From Morinoia aosen (Eukaryota > Arthropoda > Malacostraca > Amphipoda > Talitridae): a stretch of DNA of 64,000 nucleotides. The stretch covers positions 17,012,293 through 17,076,292 of the forward strand of contig CM059575.1 of assembly GCA_030386875.1 (NCBI GenBank), given 5' to 3'. Each line of letters begins with the position of its first letter. Within the stretch, counting starts at the first letter, position 1. The translations under genes were made by a program, and so were the position numbers. Below the pieces are notes generated by a model. The model made no database searches. It saw nothing but the letters and a program-made list of their open reading frames with translations, and had not been told where the DNA came from. Of this stretch, positions 36,629 through 50,836 are shown piece after piece.

Positions 36629-39600
36629 GATATTGTTTCTGTGAATGAAATCAATAGGCATTTGCTTTATTATCTTACTCAGATCAGCGATGAAAAACAT
36701 ACTGTTTAAAAAAAATGAATTCGCGTTCAGCAGAGTTATCCTCAAAGACTAATAACCTGAGATATTCAAACAATTAGCAGTTATATACTGTGTGAACTAT
36801 AAAATGCTCAAAACAATGATAAATTTCAATCACTTTCTTTTTCATGTAACTGAACATCAGTTTTATGCATCTGAAATAGAGTATTTTATGATTTAGTGTC
36901 ACTGAATTAGGATTTAATGTCATTGAACTCGCAGGAGAACAAATTCATTTATTTATAAATCGTGTATAAGAACTTACAGTAAGTTCTTCAAGGAACATGA
37001 ACAGTATGCTATGAATGACGTCATATACCAAGTAAGTAAGTGATAAACTCAAAAATAGTGAGCTAACAGAAGCTTTAGTATTAAATTACTGCAGTGATTT
37101 ATCACACGTTGTGTGGACCTGAGAAACGGAGACTCAGCTGCACAAGTATTAATGTTAAACCTACTATTTTCCTGGGTGATGCAGGAAATACTATTTCCTA
37201 TTTGGTGGGTTGATGCAGGAAAGTAAATGCTGAATAATTGATGTTCAAGTGTCACGCACGATTTGAGGACTTGGTGAATTGTTCAAAAAACTCCAAAAAA
37301 ATCTGGAATCTTTCATCTAGCATTCCGTAAACCACTCCCTCGCAAACAGTAGTAAAGCAGAGTTTTAGTGTAAGTATAATTACATCAAAATCCTTCAGCA
37401 GTTTGGGGAAAGATAATTAGGAAATTATCATTCAAAAGTAGTGTTTTGCATTAGATGATAATAGGTATTTTCTTATATAGACTTTCCCTTCGAACGATCA
37501 ATTTTACTTGCTAGTCTAAGCTCCCGATCTATTGTAGATAAAATTGAAGTGCATCTAAGTCATACGCAAAATAAATTTTAGATAAGCTTTACTTAGTTAT
37601 TGGCCTCAGCGATCGATATAAAGTCTTCTCTGCCGCATTTGATGTAATTATTTTGATGGTTTTGATGTAGAAGAATTGTGATGAACAATGCAAGAATACT
37701 TTCAAGTTCCGGGACAAGAATTAGTTCCATCATTCACCCATGCGAGAGTTAATTTCATCTATACTACTAATACGAGGACTGGTTTCATTACGTCAGAATA
37801 AGAGGATTGGACTTTACAGAATTTCAATAAGAGAGTCTGAAGGGTTAAACATCCTACCAGCACTAGGCGATGATGTCCGATATGCACAAAGAAATGAAAA
37901 GGCGTCCGATCTGCTAGAAAAATTTGCACATTAAATTGAAGTATTAGCCAAGCCACAATCGGACTAAGAATGCTAGCAATGACTGAGTATGGATTCTAAG
38001 ATAATCCCTCTCAGTCTCTGTTTTCAATTAAATCTTTTGACGCAATTTCTGTTCAAAGAACAAAAACTCAGACACGCTTCAGCTCAATCACTAATCATTT
38101 TTTCCATTCAGAGATTATTCTGCATGACATCTAACAAACTACTTATCTATTGTGAGGCAATACTCCTATGTAAAAGAAACGTTGGTCCCTCTATTTAAGT
38201 AGCAGCCACCATGAGCACTAGACGACTGAAGTAACTGTATCTGCCGGTAATGTGGGACATATTTAGCGTTTTATTAGCAATATTTTCAGTGTGTAATGAA
38301 AATGTTCTCCAAGTGGGATCGGCCAGAGTTATTCAAGAGTTGGAAGATAAATTATGCTGTTAACGGTTGTTTGTATAAGTTTGAATTAGTTTCATAATAA
38401 CAATTTCTTAAGATCAACGTAATATTTGTTGAACGAGTAGCAGATGAGGACATTACGACCAAGCAATTCTTTGGCTGTAGATTACTAAACGTGCGACATT
38501 TTACGTGCAATAAAACACGACATAGGGTAATATACTTCAAAATCCATCACTCAGCAATTTTCTGGAATTATTTTCTCTGTCGTAAGTTGAATGAGATATC
38601 TTACTGCAAGTAAGATGGCTCCTTCAAGAATTAATATACATTGAAACTCGGGTAGGAAAGCAGTATAAGAGAATGTAATATAACCTGGAATCCTAGTATG
38701 CAATATGACACGCAATATCGACGTGCAATGAGCTGTTGAGAAGCTGAGAAGAGCGTCGCACCTCGGTGGCAAGTCTTAGCTATGCCCACCAAGTTTACTG
38801 CTTTTTACGATAACCCTGTGTCACCGAGGAGTACAATTTTTTTAAATTTAAGTGCTAATGAGTTTTCTTGATGAGTTTTCTGAAAAATAAAGAAATTTTT
38901 CCGTAGGTATAATTACCTAGAAATTCTTTAAGAGGTTAGACAATAATACTTAAGAAATTTTCGCTCAAAGGTTTTGTTCTGCACACGCTGTATATAGATT
39001 TTCTCACTAAGGGCTTTCAGCTCATCACTTGCACTTCGAACTATCAATGTTAACTGCAAGTCTAACCCACAGATGTATGCGGCTTGGTGCCTTCAAATCT
39101 ACGAAAGACCTGTGGTTGTGTACAGCAGTCCTATGTTAAGAATGAGCTTGTCATGTGAATTTTTGGTACAAATAGTATGCAATGTATGCTATGGTGGGTA
39201 CTAAGTGCCAGTAAAGTGTTAATGTTGGTTAAATTTCACTTTTTAGAGCCTCCTACTTTCAAACACTTTTATTCAGTAGAATTTATATACAGTAAGAAAT
39301 ATTTCATGAAATTAATCACTATCATTTTATTAATAATATTTTCCTAATTTCGCTAATGACACAACGATTACGACAGTGTGCTCCAGTAGTCAACAGAGGA
39401 AAATGTCACAGAATGGTGGAAGAGCGCTCAATTTCTAAGATAGGGAAAATTGCCAGCTGTACTAATTATAAACTATTAGAACACCGAATGTAGAATGCTT
39501 ACAGGAAAAAAAATTTGTAGAAGTTCTTTTGAATTTTACTACGCGTATTAAAACGCGTATTGGGTTGGGTTATTTTCTTAGGTTTACGGTTATCCTAAAT

Positions 39601-42517
39601 GGTCCCAATTCATGGTTGATTAGAAAATCTGAATGACGAAGATCTTTTAGTGTTTTTGCCTTTTAACTTAATTGGTTCATTTTTAACTCTCTTATGTTTT
39701 TTTTGCGCACTACTTGTAAATGTCAGACATCTTCCAGATCTCTGCTGCCAATGCTCTATTTCTGCTGATGTTCCCTCAGGTTCCAAGTCAGGTTTCCCTT
39801 TAGCCTTGAGTCTTGTTTTTACGAAGTTCATTGCTTTATTTGCTATCAATTTTGTTCGGCTCACGTTTGTGTTCGTGGGGGCATCCAACTAACCGCCCTT
39901 CACTTCCATTCTTCAACTCCTTCAGAACATCACGAAAAAAGTTCTGGAGAGACACAGCGTTTGGGTTTCCAGGACAGAAGAGGTATCCCTCACTTCTCTT
40001 TTACCTTCAGCACTCCACACATAACATTACCAACTCCACACACCTCTCAACACTACATAAATCCTTGATGAAATCACTCCACATTTTCACTTTTTACAAG
40101 TACAATCGTCAAAAATTAATTACCAATAAACAATCAAAACCGATCACTTTTGTACAGTGGCTTTTAGTACACAAACCTCCTGACATGCTTTAAAGTGGCT
40201 AAGGCATCTGGATTTACCTAATCTAAAACAACTTAGATTGAATCTTGAGTAACTGTCGCATGAGATTTATTGCATCTTTCAATTGCTGTAAAATCCATTT
40301 GTCAGTGGTCCGAACGCTAAACCGTGTAAGTTTGATACCCTGACGCTGGCAATACTGCAAGAACTTTATGCTAGTCCCTTAGTGAGTTATTAGTTAAACA
40401 AGATTTTCTTTACTCGTTTTAAACTATGACGATATTAGAAACTTAGCTCCTGTGGCTCGCTTGGATGTAGAAAATATTCCCACTAGTCAGTTCTCTTCAT
40501 AGATTAGTTTTTGGCCTTATTTGTCAGTCCATCAATAAATGAGGTTTCGGTAATAGTTCCTTTAGCTTAGTTTCCCGTGTTATTACACTGAGGTTTCCAC
40601 TCAATGTACCTCTCACACAGGGATACAGATTACACAAAAAAATACAAAATGTTTCGACACCATCACTTCCACAGCGTTCAAAACTCAACACAACACGCAT
40701 TAATTTGGTTTGCCACAGTTATTCCACCGTATTTTCGACGTCCACAGTATTTCGCTCAGAGATGATTTTTGAAACGGTGATTTAGAAATATCTGCGAGTA
40801 GTCACTTCGTCGGACATATAGATCATTTTCGTGATTTAATTTGCGATCGATTTTTAATGTTGATGTCCAAAAATTCTGATAGAAGCAATAGCTTTTTCAG
40901 GGAGATTTACTGAAACGAGCGCGCTCTTGCTTTGATTTTGCATAATTATTGGAGACTGCAACTTGCGCTAAATTTTGACCTTATGCCTCAATAAAATTCA
41001 TTCATAATTTAAGATACCTTTAGATTTGCATCATAGAAAATGTAATTCGTCGTACGTAATTTTCAAGCGTATTTGACTTCTATGCCTCGCAGAGAAGAGT
41101 CGCTAGTTTATCTTAATTGCTTTCTTCAACGTCATTATTCTGTATTTTAATTATTCTAATGTGATGCTTAAATTAAATTCATTTCCAGAGCTGAAATTCT
41201 GAGTGGATCCCTTTCAATTTTTCAATTTCACGTTCCAAAAGACAAAGCTGTAAAATATAACAGCGCAAATCTCGTAATGCTTTTTGTATTTTTCTCTCCT
41301 ACTTTTCACATTCATAAATTTTGATTACAACATTTTTGCTAGTGACCTCAAAATACTGATGAAATAAATGATCAAAATGAATTGGAATTGATGACCTTAC
41401 AGTCGCCGGCAGTCGTGAGAACCCATGATTTGATTTTCTGCCACTTCACGATCGTGAAAAAAATACATTCTCTAAACATGTAACACATTCCAACATGACA
41501 CATGCAAAATTTCCAATTGTAGTGAAACAGTTAACTGTAATTAGACCGCGTATAGAGTATCTCATCATCTGATCTTGCCATTTGAAATACTTTCTTCTAT
41601 AATGTTAGAGAAGTCGAAGAGCTTTTTTTATCTGTTAGCTTTCGCGGCTTTCATGTTTTAGTTGCAATGCTATTGCCTTTTACTCTAGCGTTTTTAATTT
41701 TAAATTGAAACAACTGTCGGCAATTAATCTTAGGTGAATCTTCCTGAGTTCTCATTCGGTGGAAATTAATTTCGCAAATAATGCAAGCAAACGAAAGGCT
41801 CTTCCTCAAAGCAACACTTTCCTCCCTCGAGGTGCCTTCGACAGATCCCTTCGAATGACATACCCCAATAGAAGAGTTAATTCTGCAAGCCTGAAATATG
41901 ATCCCTTGCAAGCCGGTGCAGTCCGTAACTAATTTTTATGCATGACCACTCCTCTAAAATTAGCATTGTGAAGTCATAGTTAACTTGGAATGACCTTAAA
42001 CTTTGGGCAGTGGCAATTATTTCTACTACATTGCAAGTGAACTACCTGACCTGACGTAATAGTGTCGATCTAGATTTCACTTTGGCGATGTCTAGAACAT
42101 TATTTTCTCTTCATTGAGCGACCACAGCTCTGAGTCGTACAGCCATGTCTGATGTAATTTTATTCATGTTTTTTCCCAGTTCTGCGCCATCGCCAAGGAT
42201 GAAAACAATCAAATTCACCAGAGAGAAAGAAAAATTTTGGCCCCTAATGATTTCGTATCCTTCCATTTAAAAATGGACCATCAGTTCAGAAAATAATATA
42301 TTGTCGATCAAACCAGAGTGTTCTAATTCTCCTGGTGGATAAGGTTTCTGCATCAAGTTGTGAGAGGTGCCTGGAGCATGTAGGAGTGTAAAGTCGTGAT
42401 GCTTCTCAGCCACCTCTCCGATGACCATAGACGTGCTCGGTATCTATTAGTATGAGTTTGAGTATGCCAGTACGCCCTCACATTGATGCCTAGCTCCTAG
42501 ATTACTTTGGGCTGCGT

Positions 42518-42550
42518 GCCCACCTGCAGCCTCAGCGTGTGCAGGTGGGC
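42518..42550. repeat. Perfect 11-bp hairpin
   Basis: GCCCACCTGCA at 42518-42528 and TGCAGGTGGGC at 42540-42550 are exact complements around an 11-base loop, in a GC-rich patch. Confidence 0.85.
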
Positions 42551-44745
42551 GGCAGCCGCTCCCTTCCGACAGCAGGAGGGGGCTCGTACCAGGCCTCTTT
42601 CCCTAGTTTTACTTCGTTATTCCATTCATTGATATTAGTCACGAGTGAGCACTTCTAGGTCGTTTCTAGTTGTTCCCTAGTGAGTGAAGACGTCTCGATT
42701 TTGTAGGATTCTGAGCCAATGAAAACACAGAGCATCTGCAGTACCGCTGTAGAAAAAGTTGATATGGTGCTTGACGTTTAAAATTAAAAAAGTTCCCCGT
42801 ACTACAAATTGAATTTTCGCTAATGGTTGTATTGATTGATACTACATTGATGTATGTTATGTTTTTTATGTACAGTAATATTGGAAGATGCTTTGCGTTT
42901 TCGTCACTTTACTTATTCTATACTTGAGTGATTTCAAATTAAATTCTTTGTCGTATTTTGTGACCGTTGTACTAAACGTTATACCGAGTAAGTTCGTTAC
43001 GGTTATTTTTGTTTCAATTGACTGTGATGATGATGATGATGAATTTTATGGATGTCCACTGCGCTGCACCGGGCACCTGCGCCCTCTAGCGTCCCCCCCG
43101 CGTGGTGGGAGGGACGGGGGCTCTTCTCAACTTTCGCTTCACGATCTTAACTTGGAGAGCAGGAGTGCATCTCATCTTGAAAGTCAAGGCAGTGTTTTTG
43201 GCATAGAACTCAGAGTAATCAATAAAAAGATACTTGAAGCCTGGCCATAACGTGTGCTAAGAGAGAGAAGGGAGCGCTTCAATTTCAGATGTTATGAGAC
43301 AGTGTTGAACTAGGTCACCATCATTTTCTTACTTTAAAAAACCGCAACAACCCTTGATGTGATGCTAAGATGAAAATAAACATTAATTTCGGAGCTCAAG
43401 AAAGTTGTGGATCAGATGAGTCAAAGTGTTCTGATCTTGATGACGGCTGTTATCTTGCCAAAATCGGGGTTTGAGCCCAGAAATACATGGATATTTACTG
43501 CGATCTAATTATAGATCATTTAAATAGTATAGGACAGGCAATAGGCTTAGATTAGTTAGGGTTGTCTATTTTATATTTTGGGGAGTGGTGCCCCTCGAGG
43601 GAAATTGTTACGCTACCTCAATTATGTGTGTAGACAGCCCTTAAGACTTTTATCTTTCAAATCCATTTTGCTTCTTCCAGTTTGCATGTTTTCTTCGCTA
43701 TCTTTTTTCCTGTCTTTTCTCAATTTTCATCCTAATTTACTGCTTCTGTGTGCAGGATATGATGCGTGCGAACTCTCTCTGTTCAAAGACTGCTCGTTTC
43801 CTACAATCCATAATATGATAGACAATGCCTTCTCTTTGCTTTCTTGAGATCACCTTCGAGTTAGCTATGGAACCTTAAACTTGCTAATATAATGACTATA
43901 AGCGCCATAATCTGACCTTGGTGACTAAAATAATCTAGAAAAATTTCCTGCAATTACGATTCAAATTCGTTCCCGCCAATCAAACTAGCAATCTGATCTT
44001 ATCCGTCAAACAAATGCAAAATTTTCAAGATACGTTGCAGCAACATATTTCCAATTAATGAGCTGATGATTTTTCTGTGATCTGTTGTGAAACAACATAC
44101 TTTCGTAGTATTGAATATAACAAACAATATGTAAATCTAGGTCAAATCATGAAGCCTTTTATTTTGAATTTCAATGTAAAAGTGTGACTCTCATTGTCAC
44201 TTAAATAAATGATTCGTTCATTAAGAATTTGTTTAGCTGAAATTTGGTTAGCGAAGAAGTAAGAGATGAGAATATTTAGTCGAAAGTGAGTCATCTAGAG
44301 TCAAGTTTCAGAAATAATATAAAATGCAGATCCCGTATTTGCAGAGATGAATCAATGAATTTGGGATTTCGTACAAAAGTATAGGGACAAAAATAGTTAG
44401 ATTTATCACAACGTAATGTAACGATGTAGATTATATTCATCAGGTATCCTGAATCGCGACTAAAGTTTTGTTCTATGGAACTGTGTCCATCGATCACTTA
44501 AATTACTATCATCGAACATCGTGATCATGATTTATGAAGCCATATCTATCGATCTTCGATGTCAGCAATGATGATCACAGCGCACATGTATTTGTCCTGC
44601 AAACTCTTCGCTTTTGGTATACATCATAAGCTCTGACATACAAAGCTTTACTTTTCAAGATCATTTATTTTTCCTTCTTTCTTCTCACGAGCTCCGAATT
44701 TCCTGTTTTGTATCACCACTCTTGAGTTGTGAGCGAAATGATGCA

Positions 44746-44975
44746 GCTCTTCAAGGTCGCCAGCCTTGGCTTACAGAGAACTATCTTGCTATTGAAGGTT
44801 CCCTGTCATGACTTTCAAGAGAACCATATTGCTCTTCAAGGTCTCCAGTCTTGACTTTCAAAAGAACTATCTTGCTCTTCAAGGTCTCCAGTCTTGACTT
44901 TCAAGAGAACCATATTGCTCTTCAAGGTCTCCAGTCTTGACTTGCATAAGAACTATCTTGCTCTTCAAGGTGAAA
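44746..44975. repeat. 43-bp minisatellite
   Basis: Units beginning GCTCTTCAAGGTCTCCAGTC start at about 44746, 44788, 44831, 44874, 44917 and 44960. The inner copies are nearly identical. Confidence 0.92.
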
Positions 44976-45723
44976 AGTTTCGAGTCATAAGTACTTTGAT
45001 GTGCAAACTTAGCCCCCGCCCCCCTACGCCGGCCCCTCCTCTCATGCACCTCCCTGATTTTTGGCTCAAGTCTGTTGGTCAAAGTTCCTCCGTCATGCAC
45101 CTACACAGCGCGTCAGCTGTCGGTCTTAAATCAAACTCAAGCATGAGCCAAATAGGCAGACTCTTCAATCTAAGGCTATTTTTGCCAGTGTGCAAGCACA
45201 GTTGTGTATAATGTGCTTCATCAATCTTTTCATATAGCAAAAATATTGGTAATAATGTTTCCTCCTCTAATATAAAATGCCCTTAAGTTTGTTGCGATTG
45301 CTGTTATCCCCTTGAAATACCAATATTGATATCGAATATTTTTTTGAAAATTTTTTGATTGCCCAAAAATTTTACTAATTGAGACATCTGAAATTTTTTC
45401 GTCTCAAACCGGGCATTGCATCTTCTCTTAATCGAACTTAATAATGACAAGTAACTTAATAATGCCAAGTACATTGTAATAACAAACGGACTTTCATTCA
45501 AGTAATGAGAAATCACCTGCAAAACAGTACATGTTAACATAATTTTCAATTTTTGAGACTACTATTCTTCGTACGATAACGTCGCTGCCAAAACAATCAA
45601 TACTCGCTTGTTCGTGAACGTAAGCTAGCCTGAGCAGGGCATTAGCTAGCGCTCCTCGCCCATCGCCTTATCTCTCTGCCGACATCGCTAACAAATGTTG
45701 GGTTGTGTCTGTCGTTTTCGTAG

Positions 45724-45804
45724 GTAAAAACAGCGAACCTCCTTGGAGTTGCCGGAACTGACGTGCCCATTGATGAAATCGCCAAACTTGCACCTCCATA
45801 CCAG
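45724..45804 (+). CDS. CACNA2D: Alpha-2/delta exon: Cache-like domain
   Basis: 27 codons, phase 0 at both ends, acceptor GTCGTTTTCGTAG and donor GTTAGT. VKTANLLGVAGTDVPIDEIA then KLAPPYQ matches ILLGVVGTDVPVKELLKTIP of alpha-2/delta-3 and ANLLGVAGTDVPIEEI of arthropod homologues. Confidence 0.96.
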
Positions 45805-46692
45805 GTTAGTATCATCCATTCTTTGCCAAATATCAATTCTGATAGACTTATCAGAAGTTGGACAATCCGTAAAATGAAGACGTGTGTCCCTTTATAACTC
45901 ATAAAATCGAGCTGAAATGCTCAGAGTGGTACTGTCATGCACAGGTATAAGGCAGGACAAAGTTTCTATTCTTAAACTAAAATTATTGATAATTATGTTT
46001 AAGGGTGTATTTGGACAACCCCTTCCAGGAAATAAAGTAACACTCCTCACCGGCATAAACAAGTGTTCAGAAATATGCGATAGCGCCACCCAGCCACCCA
46101 CAAAACGATCAAGTATCACAAGCACAGTATAGCATTGGCCGCGCTTTACTTAGATCTTGGTAAATTTGAGCCTAGAAGAATAGTATTTAGCCCCGAGCGA
46201 ATTTTACAGGATTTTGTCGTTCACTACTATGTCATGAAATTCAAGTATTCTAAATCGGAGTTCACATACTTTGTTCATACAGAGGTAGTGAGACTTATAG
46301 ATATAGTTTATACAGGTACGCTTCTGCTATATGTGTTATATAGTTCGGCAACATCTTGTAACATTCTCATGTATGGGCACATGCGAAAGACACTGATGTA
46401 CAAGACCCACTAGCCAAAAAATTCCACTTATTATTTGAGAAAATTTCTAATTTTTATTTTTGTCAGGGAAGTTGCTACGGTCAAAAACCTCAGCTCGAAA
46501 TTACAGAACACGAGCATTTCTGTTCCTTCTAGCTGTGTTTAGCTCCTAGTTTTTTCCTATTCCTTTTATTAGGTCTGTTTTAGGTCTGTATTGTTTATTA
46601 GGTCTGTATACGTGCTAAATAACCTCGTAATAACAAGTTATACAATAATTTAATAGATCCATTTATTATGTGAATCTTCCATATCTCTGTAG
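45805..46692. other. Intron
   Basis: No other feature is supported. Confidence 0.6.
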
Positions 46693-46767
46693 CTCGGAGT
46701 AAACGGCTACTCCTTCATAGTGAACCAGAACGGCCATGTTCTCTATCATCCGGACCTCCGACCAGTG
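46693..46767 (+). CDS. CACNA2D: Alpha-2/delta exon: Cache-like domain
   Basis: 25 codons, phase 0 at both ends, acceptor ATATCTCTGTAG and donor GTATGT. LGVNGYSFIVNQNGHVLYHP followed by DLRPV is the LGVxGYAFxxxxNGYxLxHPDLRP motif of the family, typical of a Cache ligand-pocket strand pair. Confidence 0.96.
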
Positions 46768-48634
46768 GTATGTGTGCGAATCTTTTTTAATTGTTGTTTT
46801 TACTTCGAAAACTGTTTAGTTTCTGTTTACTGCGATTTGAATTAACCTCTCTGAGCAGTATTGAGGTCATTAGTGTATCTGTAGGTATAATTTGACGGTG
46901 GCTTTCCTCAGCAATTGGCAACTGTGGCTTACAGTAGACTTGGTAATTACATCGTGCTAGCCAGGTTTCGTGAAACACAGTAGTGGTCGCCTACAGTGGA
47001 GGGGGGTGATTTGTATTCATAGTGTTCATGTATAGTATTAGCCTGGTTCTGTGAGTTGCAACAGAGTGGTGGTTGCCTGCAATGGAGAGGGGTGATTCAA
47101 ATTCATAGTTCATGCAAAGTGGCAGCCGGACTCAGCAAGTGGCACTCGTGTGGTTGTTGCCTATAGAAAACAGTAATAATTTTGAAGTGATGCGAAGCTC
47201 TGCGAGTGACCTGACTTAAAGCGATAAATGAGAGCCTGTGCCTTTTGTATGTCATTAGCCTGAGCGTAGCGTGATTTTGATGCATAAACACTTTCCCACT
47301 TATAGCTCCTGTTACGTACTGCAACAACGAACGTATCACGATCAGGTGTCCCTATTTCATATCAGGCTTATTCCTATAAACGAAACACAATACAGTAAGA
47401 TAGAAGCAATTTCCTTAGAGCACATATCAATACAACAGACATTTTATTTCTTTTACGTATTTCATACTTTGTCAGTGGTTGAGCATATTCTAATGTCTCA
47501 CTAGTTACTAGTCAAACTGTAATGTCGCTATACTTCAACAACAAGCGTGCATGAACAAAGATTTCAGATCTATTATTCTAATGCATGATTTACTTGCACT
47601 TACTTTTTTGAAATATTTGAAACAAAAGTATTAATTTAATGTCATTTAAATTTGGTGTTCTACAGCTCTACTAAAGCAATGCTGAATATTCACCCCCACA
47701 TCGGATAACTGCATTTTTTAGTTCGATTACTTGAAAAAATTTATAGCCTCATGTCATGCAAAGTAAGTGATCTCAAGATCACTGTTTCATATTTACCACT
47801 TTTCTACTCTAAATCCTTGCTATTTAGCTTATAGTATTTTAAACGTTTTCTTAGGTAAAATGTCTTTTTCATTTTTTACAGTTTTTTTAGTTATCGAGTT
47901 GCTTTGCACTCAATACTCCTTGTCCGAAAGTTTTTGTTGTAACATAGAACATTTACATAGTGAGCCCTACCGCAGATGAAAAGAGAACATTTGATTCCAT
48001 TTTTGTCTAGTTATGCACTTTACGTCCATTTTACCAATTTATCCAACTTCAACTCCTCCTTCGCAGTCGATACTCCACTTAAATATGGTGCTTAGTGACT
48101 GTGTGCTTCTAGTTCTTAAATTTTAAAATATTTCATAGCTAGTTGAGTAAAATTTTAAACATTTAGTCGTAGAACGAGGTGGATCCAGGCTGATAGATAG
48201 TGCATCATTTTCGCTGCAATATCTTCAGGGGATGTTAATCATGTCAATCTGAATGATCTGCTGAACCATGTACATAATTTCACTGTAAGGTCAATCACAT
48301 CAGTGGACGAGTTTTGGGCCACGCATGGAGGGCCAAGTAACAAGCAGACTAACTACCCAGAGGAAAAGTTCAGTATATCAGCTGTTTAAAGAGAATAACA
48401 TGCGTACGAACTCCCATTTTTCAATCAATAATTCACGGCATACTTTTACTTTTTTATAAGCCCACACTGTGGATTGAATTGCATCTTGGAAGCCACTTGG
48501 TCCAGATGAAGCCTCAAATGAAACCCTGGATCCTCCTCTTGTAGTTAGGCTTACCTGCCTTCCATGTCTCTCTCGACTGACCTCGTCACTCGAGCAGACC
48601 GTCGCGCCTCACCCTCTGTCTCCTCTGTCCCCAG
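46768..48634. other. Intron
   Basis: Holds degenerate direct repeats of about 80 bp at 46860-47170 (GTGGTxGCCTxCAxTGGAG blocks). Otherwise nothing is supported. Confidence 0.55.
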
Positions 48635-48655
48635 CACGAAGAGAGCAATGCAGAG
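48635..48655 (+). CDS. CACNA2D: Candidate 21-nt optional microexon (HEESNAE)
   Basis: Seven codons between a very good acceptor (CTGTCTCCTCTGTCCCCAG) and donor GTATTT, phase 0 on both sides. Included, the protein reads RPV-HEESNAE-FQDILKPNYN, resembling the YEEGKK insert at the same place in vertebrate alpha-2/delta-3. Arthropod homologues as I recall them run directly from RPV to F, so it may be alternatively spliced or spurious. A second GTAACG donor at 48690 would break the phase. Confidence 0.42.
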
Positions 48656-50716
48656 GTATTTAGTGACGACCGTGGCCTCTACATAGAGGGTAACGTGCCT
48701 TTCTTGCCGTCATATGGTCTCTGCTCGGTCTCATGCTCTGTTCGGCTGTAGCCTCATCAGTTCTCAGTAATAGCTTTATACCTATTCAAAGAATGAATTG
48801 GGAAAATTTTTCTTTGAGTTTTTACGTACTAAACGATAAGTTCAAGATATACTGTCCATTCTTATTGAAGAGTGATGAACCAATGCCCACAGCTACGAGT
48901 CATAAAGTTCTCTAGACTTCAAGTTCTCGTGTAATATTAGAAGGCTACTCAATGCAAACTTCTACGAACGCATTTGTTGCATAAGGAAAGAAATCTCTAA
49001 GATGTACCGAGAAGTGTTGATACACCAAGACGGTATCACATTATGGCAGTTGTGCTTCATTTGGGGTGTGATATGCTTGGTGAGGCTTTCTAAAGGTTCA
49101 CACAGTTCTCGCATCAGCTGTAATTGCTAAAAATTAATTGCTATTTCATGTGAAAGTTCTGCTTTATTGCCTTTAATTATTTTAAAAAATAAAAATATGT
49201 TTTTATAGACATATGAGTACATGAATATAATTCGAAAATGTACATTATATATTGAGTTCAGATCGTTAATTTTCTCACACATATTTGTACTAACACATGA
49301 GGCCATAAGGGCAGAGCGAGACCGAGCCAGATCCTCAGACGAAAAGAAGGCTGTTGGTTTGACTGCACCTTGCCCTTTGAGTTCTTTAAGTTTTGCCCAA
49401 TAACAGGACTAGAAGGGAAGTTATAACTAAGTTCTTTGTTTTAATTTCTGCAAAGTTTTCTAGTTTCCTGATTTTACATAAATTTATTACCCATTTTTCA
49501 GCCCAGCTCACTCTTCTTCACTCAAATTGTCTTAAAAATTAACGAATCAGAAACTGACTACACTTCCTTCGGCAAAATCTCGGATACTGAAAGTTAACGT
49601 AATTGATTCCAAATAGTGCCAGTGAGAACACAATGCAAGTTGAACTTGAACGTTTAAGAAAAGAAATAAGTTAATTTTGATTACCGCCATTGCAAATTAA
49701 AGTGCAATTACCTCGTACTTCATAGTTTTCTATTCTCCGCTTGTTAGTCCTTCACAATAAGAATGATTCTTGAAGTATTAGTGGTTATCTGTTGCTAAGC
49801 ATTTTGAGCTAATACTGAAAACTTTGAATTTCACACATAAATGTCAAACTGATTCGTTCTGTGGCAATAATTGTTGATGATGACACTCTGCGTCGTGTGG
49901 TAAATAATGAGTTGCCCTATTCCTGCAACTTAATATCCGCTCGAGTGGACACAATTTTGGTATCGTATGAGGCTGCCTCAATCGTGAACAACTGACGCTT
50001 CAACTGCAAATTTTCAACCTCATAAGTTCTGTGCCTTGCCTTAATCAGGATTGCTACTTTTTGCATTTAGATAGTTTTCAGTTGCTGTATGCTACTAATA
50101 GCTTTAGTTTTGGTTACTGTTTGCTTCCCTTCTTTCCTGTATTTCTCTGACCTTGGAACATGGATTGCAAAATTATTTTCCCCGAAATTCGCCCTTTTTG
50201 AACTTTACTGCAGTTTGCTCATACCGCCTTAATGCCTGTCGTGCGGCAATTATGACCAAGGCAGACTCAGTAATATATTTTATGTACTTCAACTAACTTA
50301 TTCTTAATACGCACCCGAGAAACAACATTTGGCATTCTCATTCATCTGTCGCATCTCATTTCGTTGTCGATGCTGAATTTCTGGAATGTATGATGAAATG
50401 CGCAACCGTTCATTTTCTACATGCTCGTGGCTGAATCATTGCTAATTTCGGAGTAGAAGCTAACAATTGTTCGCGTTTTACTACCTCTTTCTGGATTGCT
50501 ATGGTGTTCGTCCTGAGTCACAATTTGCCTGAAACGCTCGTTTTTTCGGCAAAAATTAATCGTAGTCCGCTATATCATCTGTTGGATCTTAGTTCAGTGT
50601 TAAAAATGAGAGCAGAAATCCTGCTAATATCGCAGAGCCATGATTTATCACCCTAGGCGACGATACTTCTGTCCATGAACGGCCACCAGTAAATCGTTGG
50701 GTTGTCTGCCACTCAG
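48656..50716. other. Intron
   Basis: AT-rich, no other feature supported. Confidence 0.6.
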
Positions 50717-50836
50717 TTCCAGGACATCCTGAAGCCGAACTACAACAGCGTCGACTTCACTGAGGTCGAACTGCCTGCCGCCAACGGCAACCTCGAGCTG
50801 GACGAGCCCCGTTACAACCACTCAACTCTCATGAGT
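50717..50836 (+). CDS. CACNA2D: Alpha-2/delta exon: KPNYNSVD motif
   Basis: 40 codons, phase 0 at both ends, acceptor GTCTGCCACTCAG and donor GTAAGT. FQDILKPNYNSVDFTEVELP matches RKPNYSSVDLSEVEW of alpha-2/delta-3. The rest, AANGNLELDEPRYNHSTLMS, is more variable and has the sequon NHS. Confidence 0.96.

Larger units (their letters stand above)
35248..45723. other. Intron, about 10.5 kb
   Basis: Contains a Penelope-like relic, a 33-bp duplication, a hairpin, a 43-bp minisatellite and a GC-rich patch at about 43020-43130. I see no host exon in it. Confidence 0.55.
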
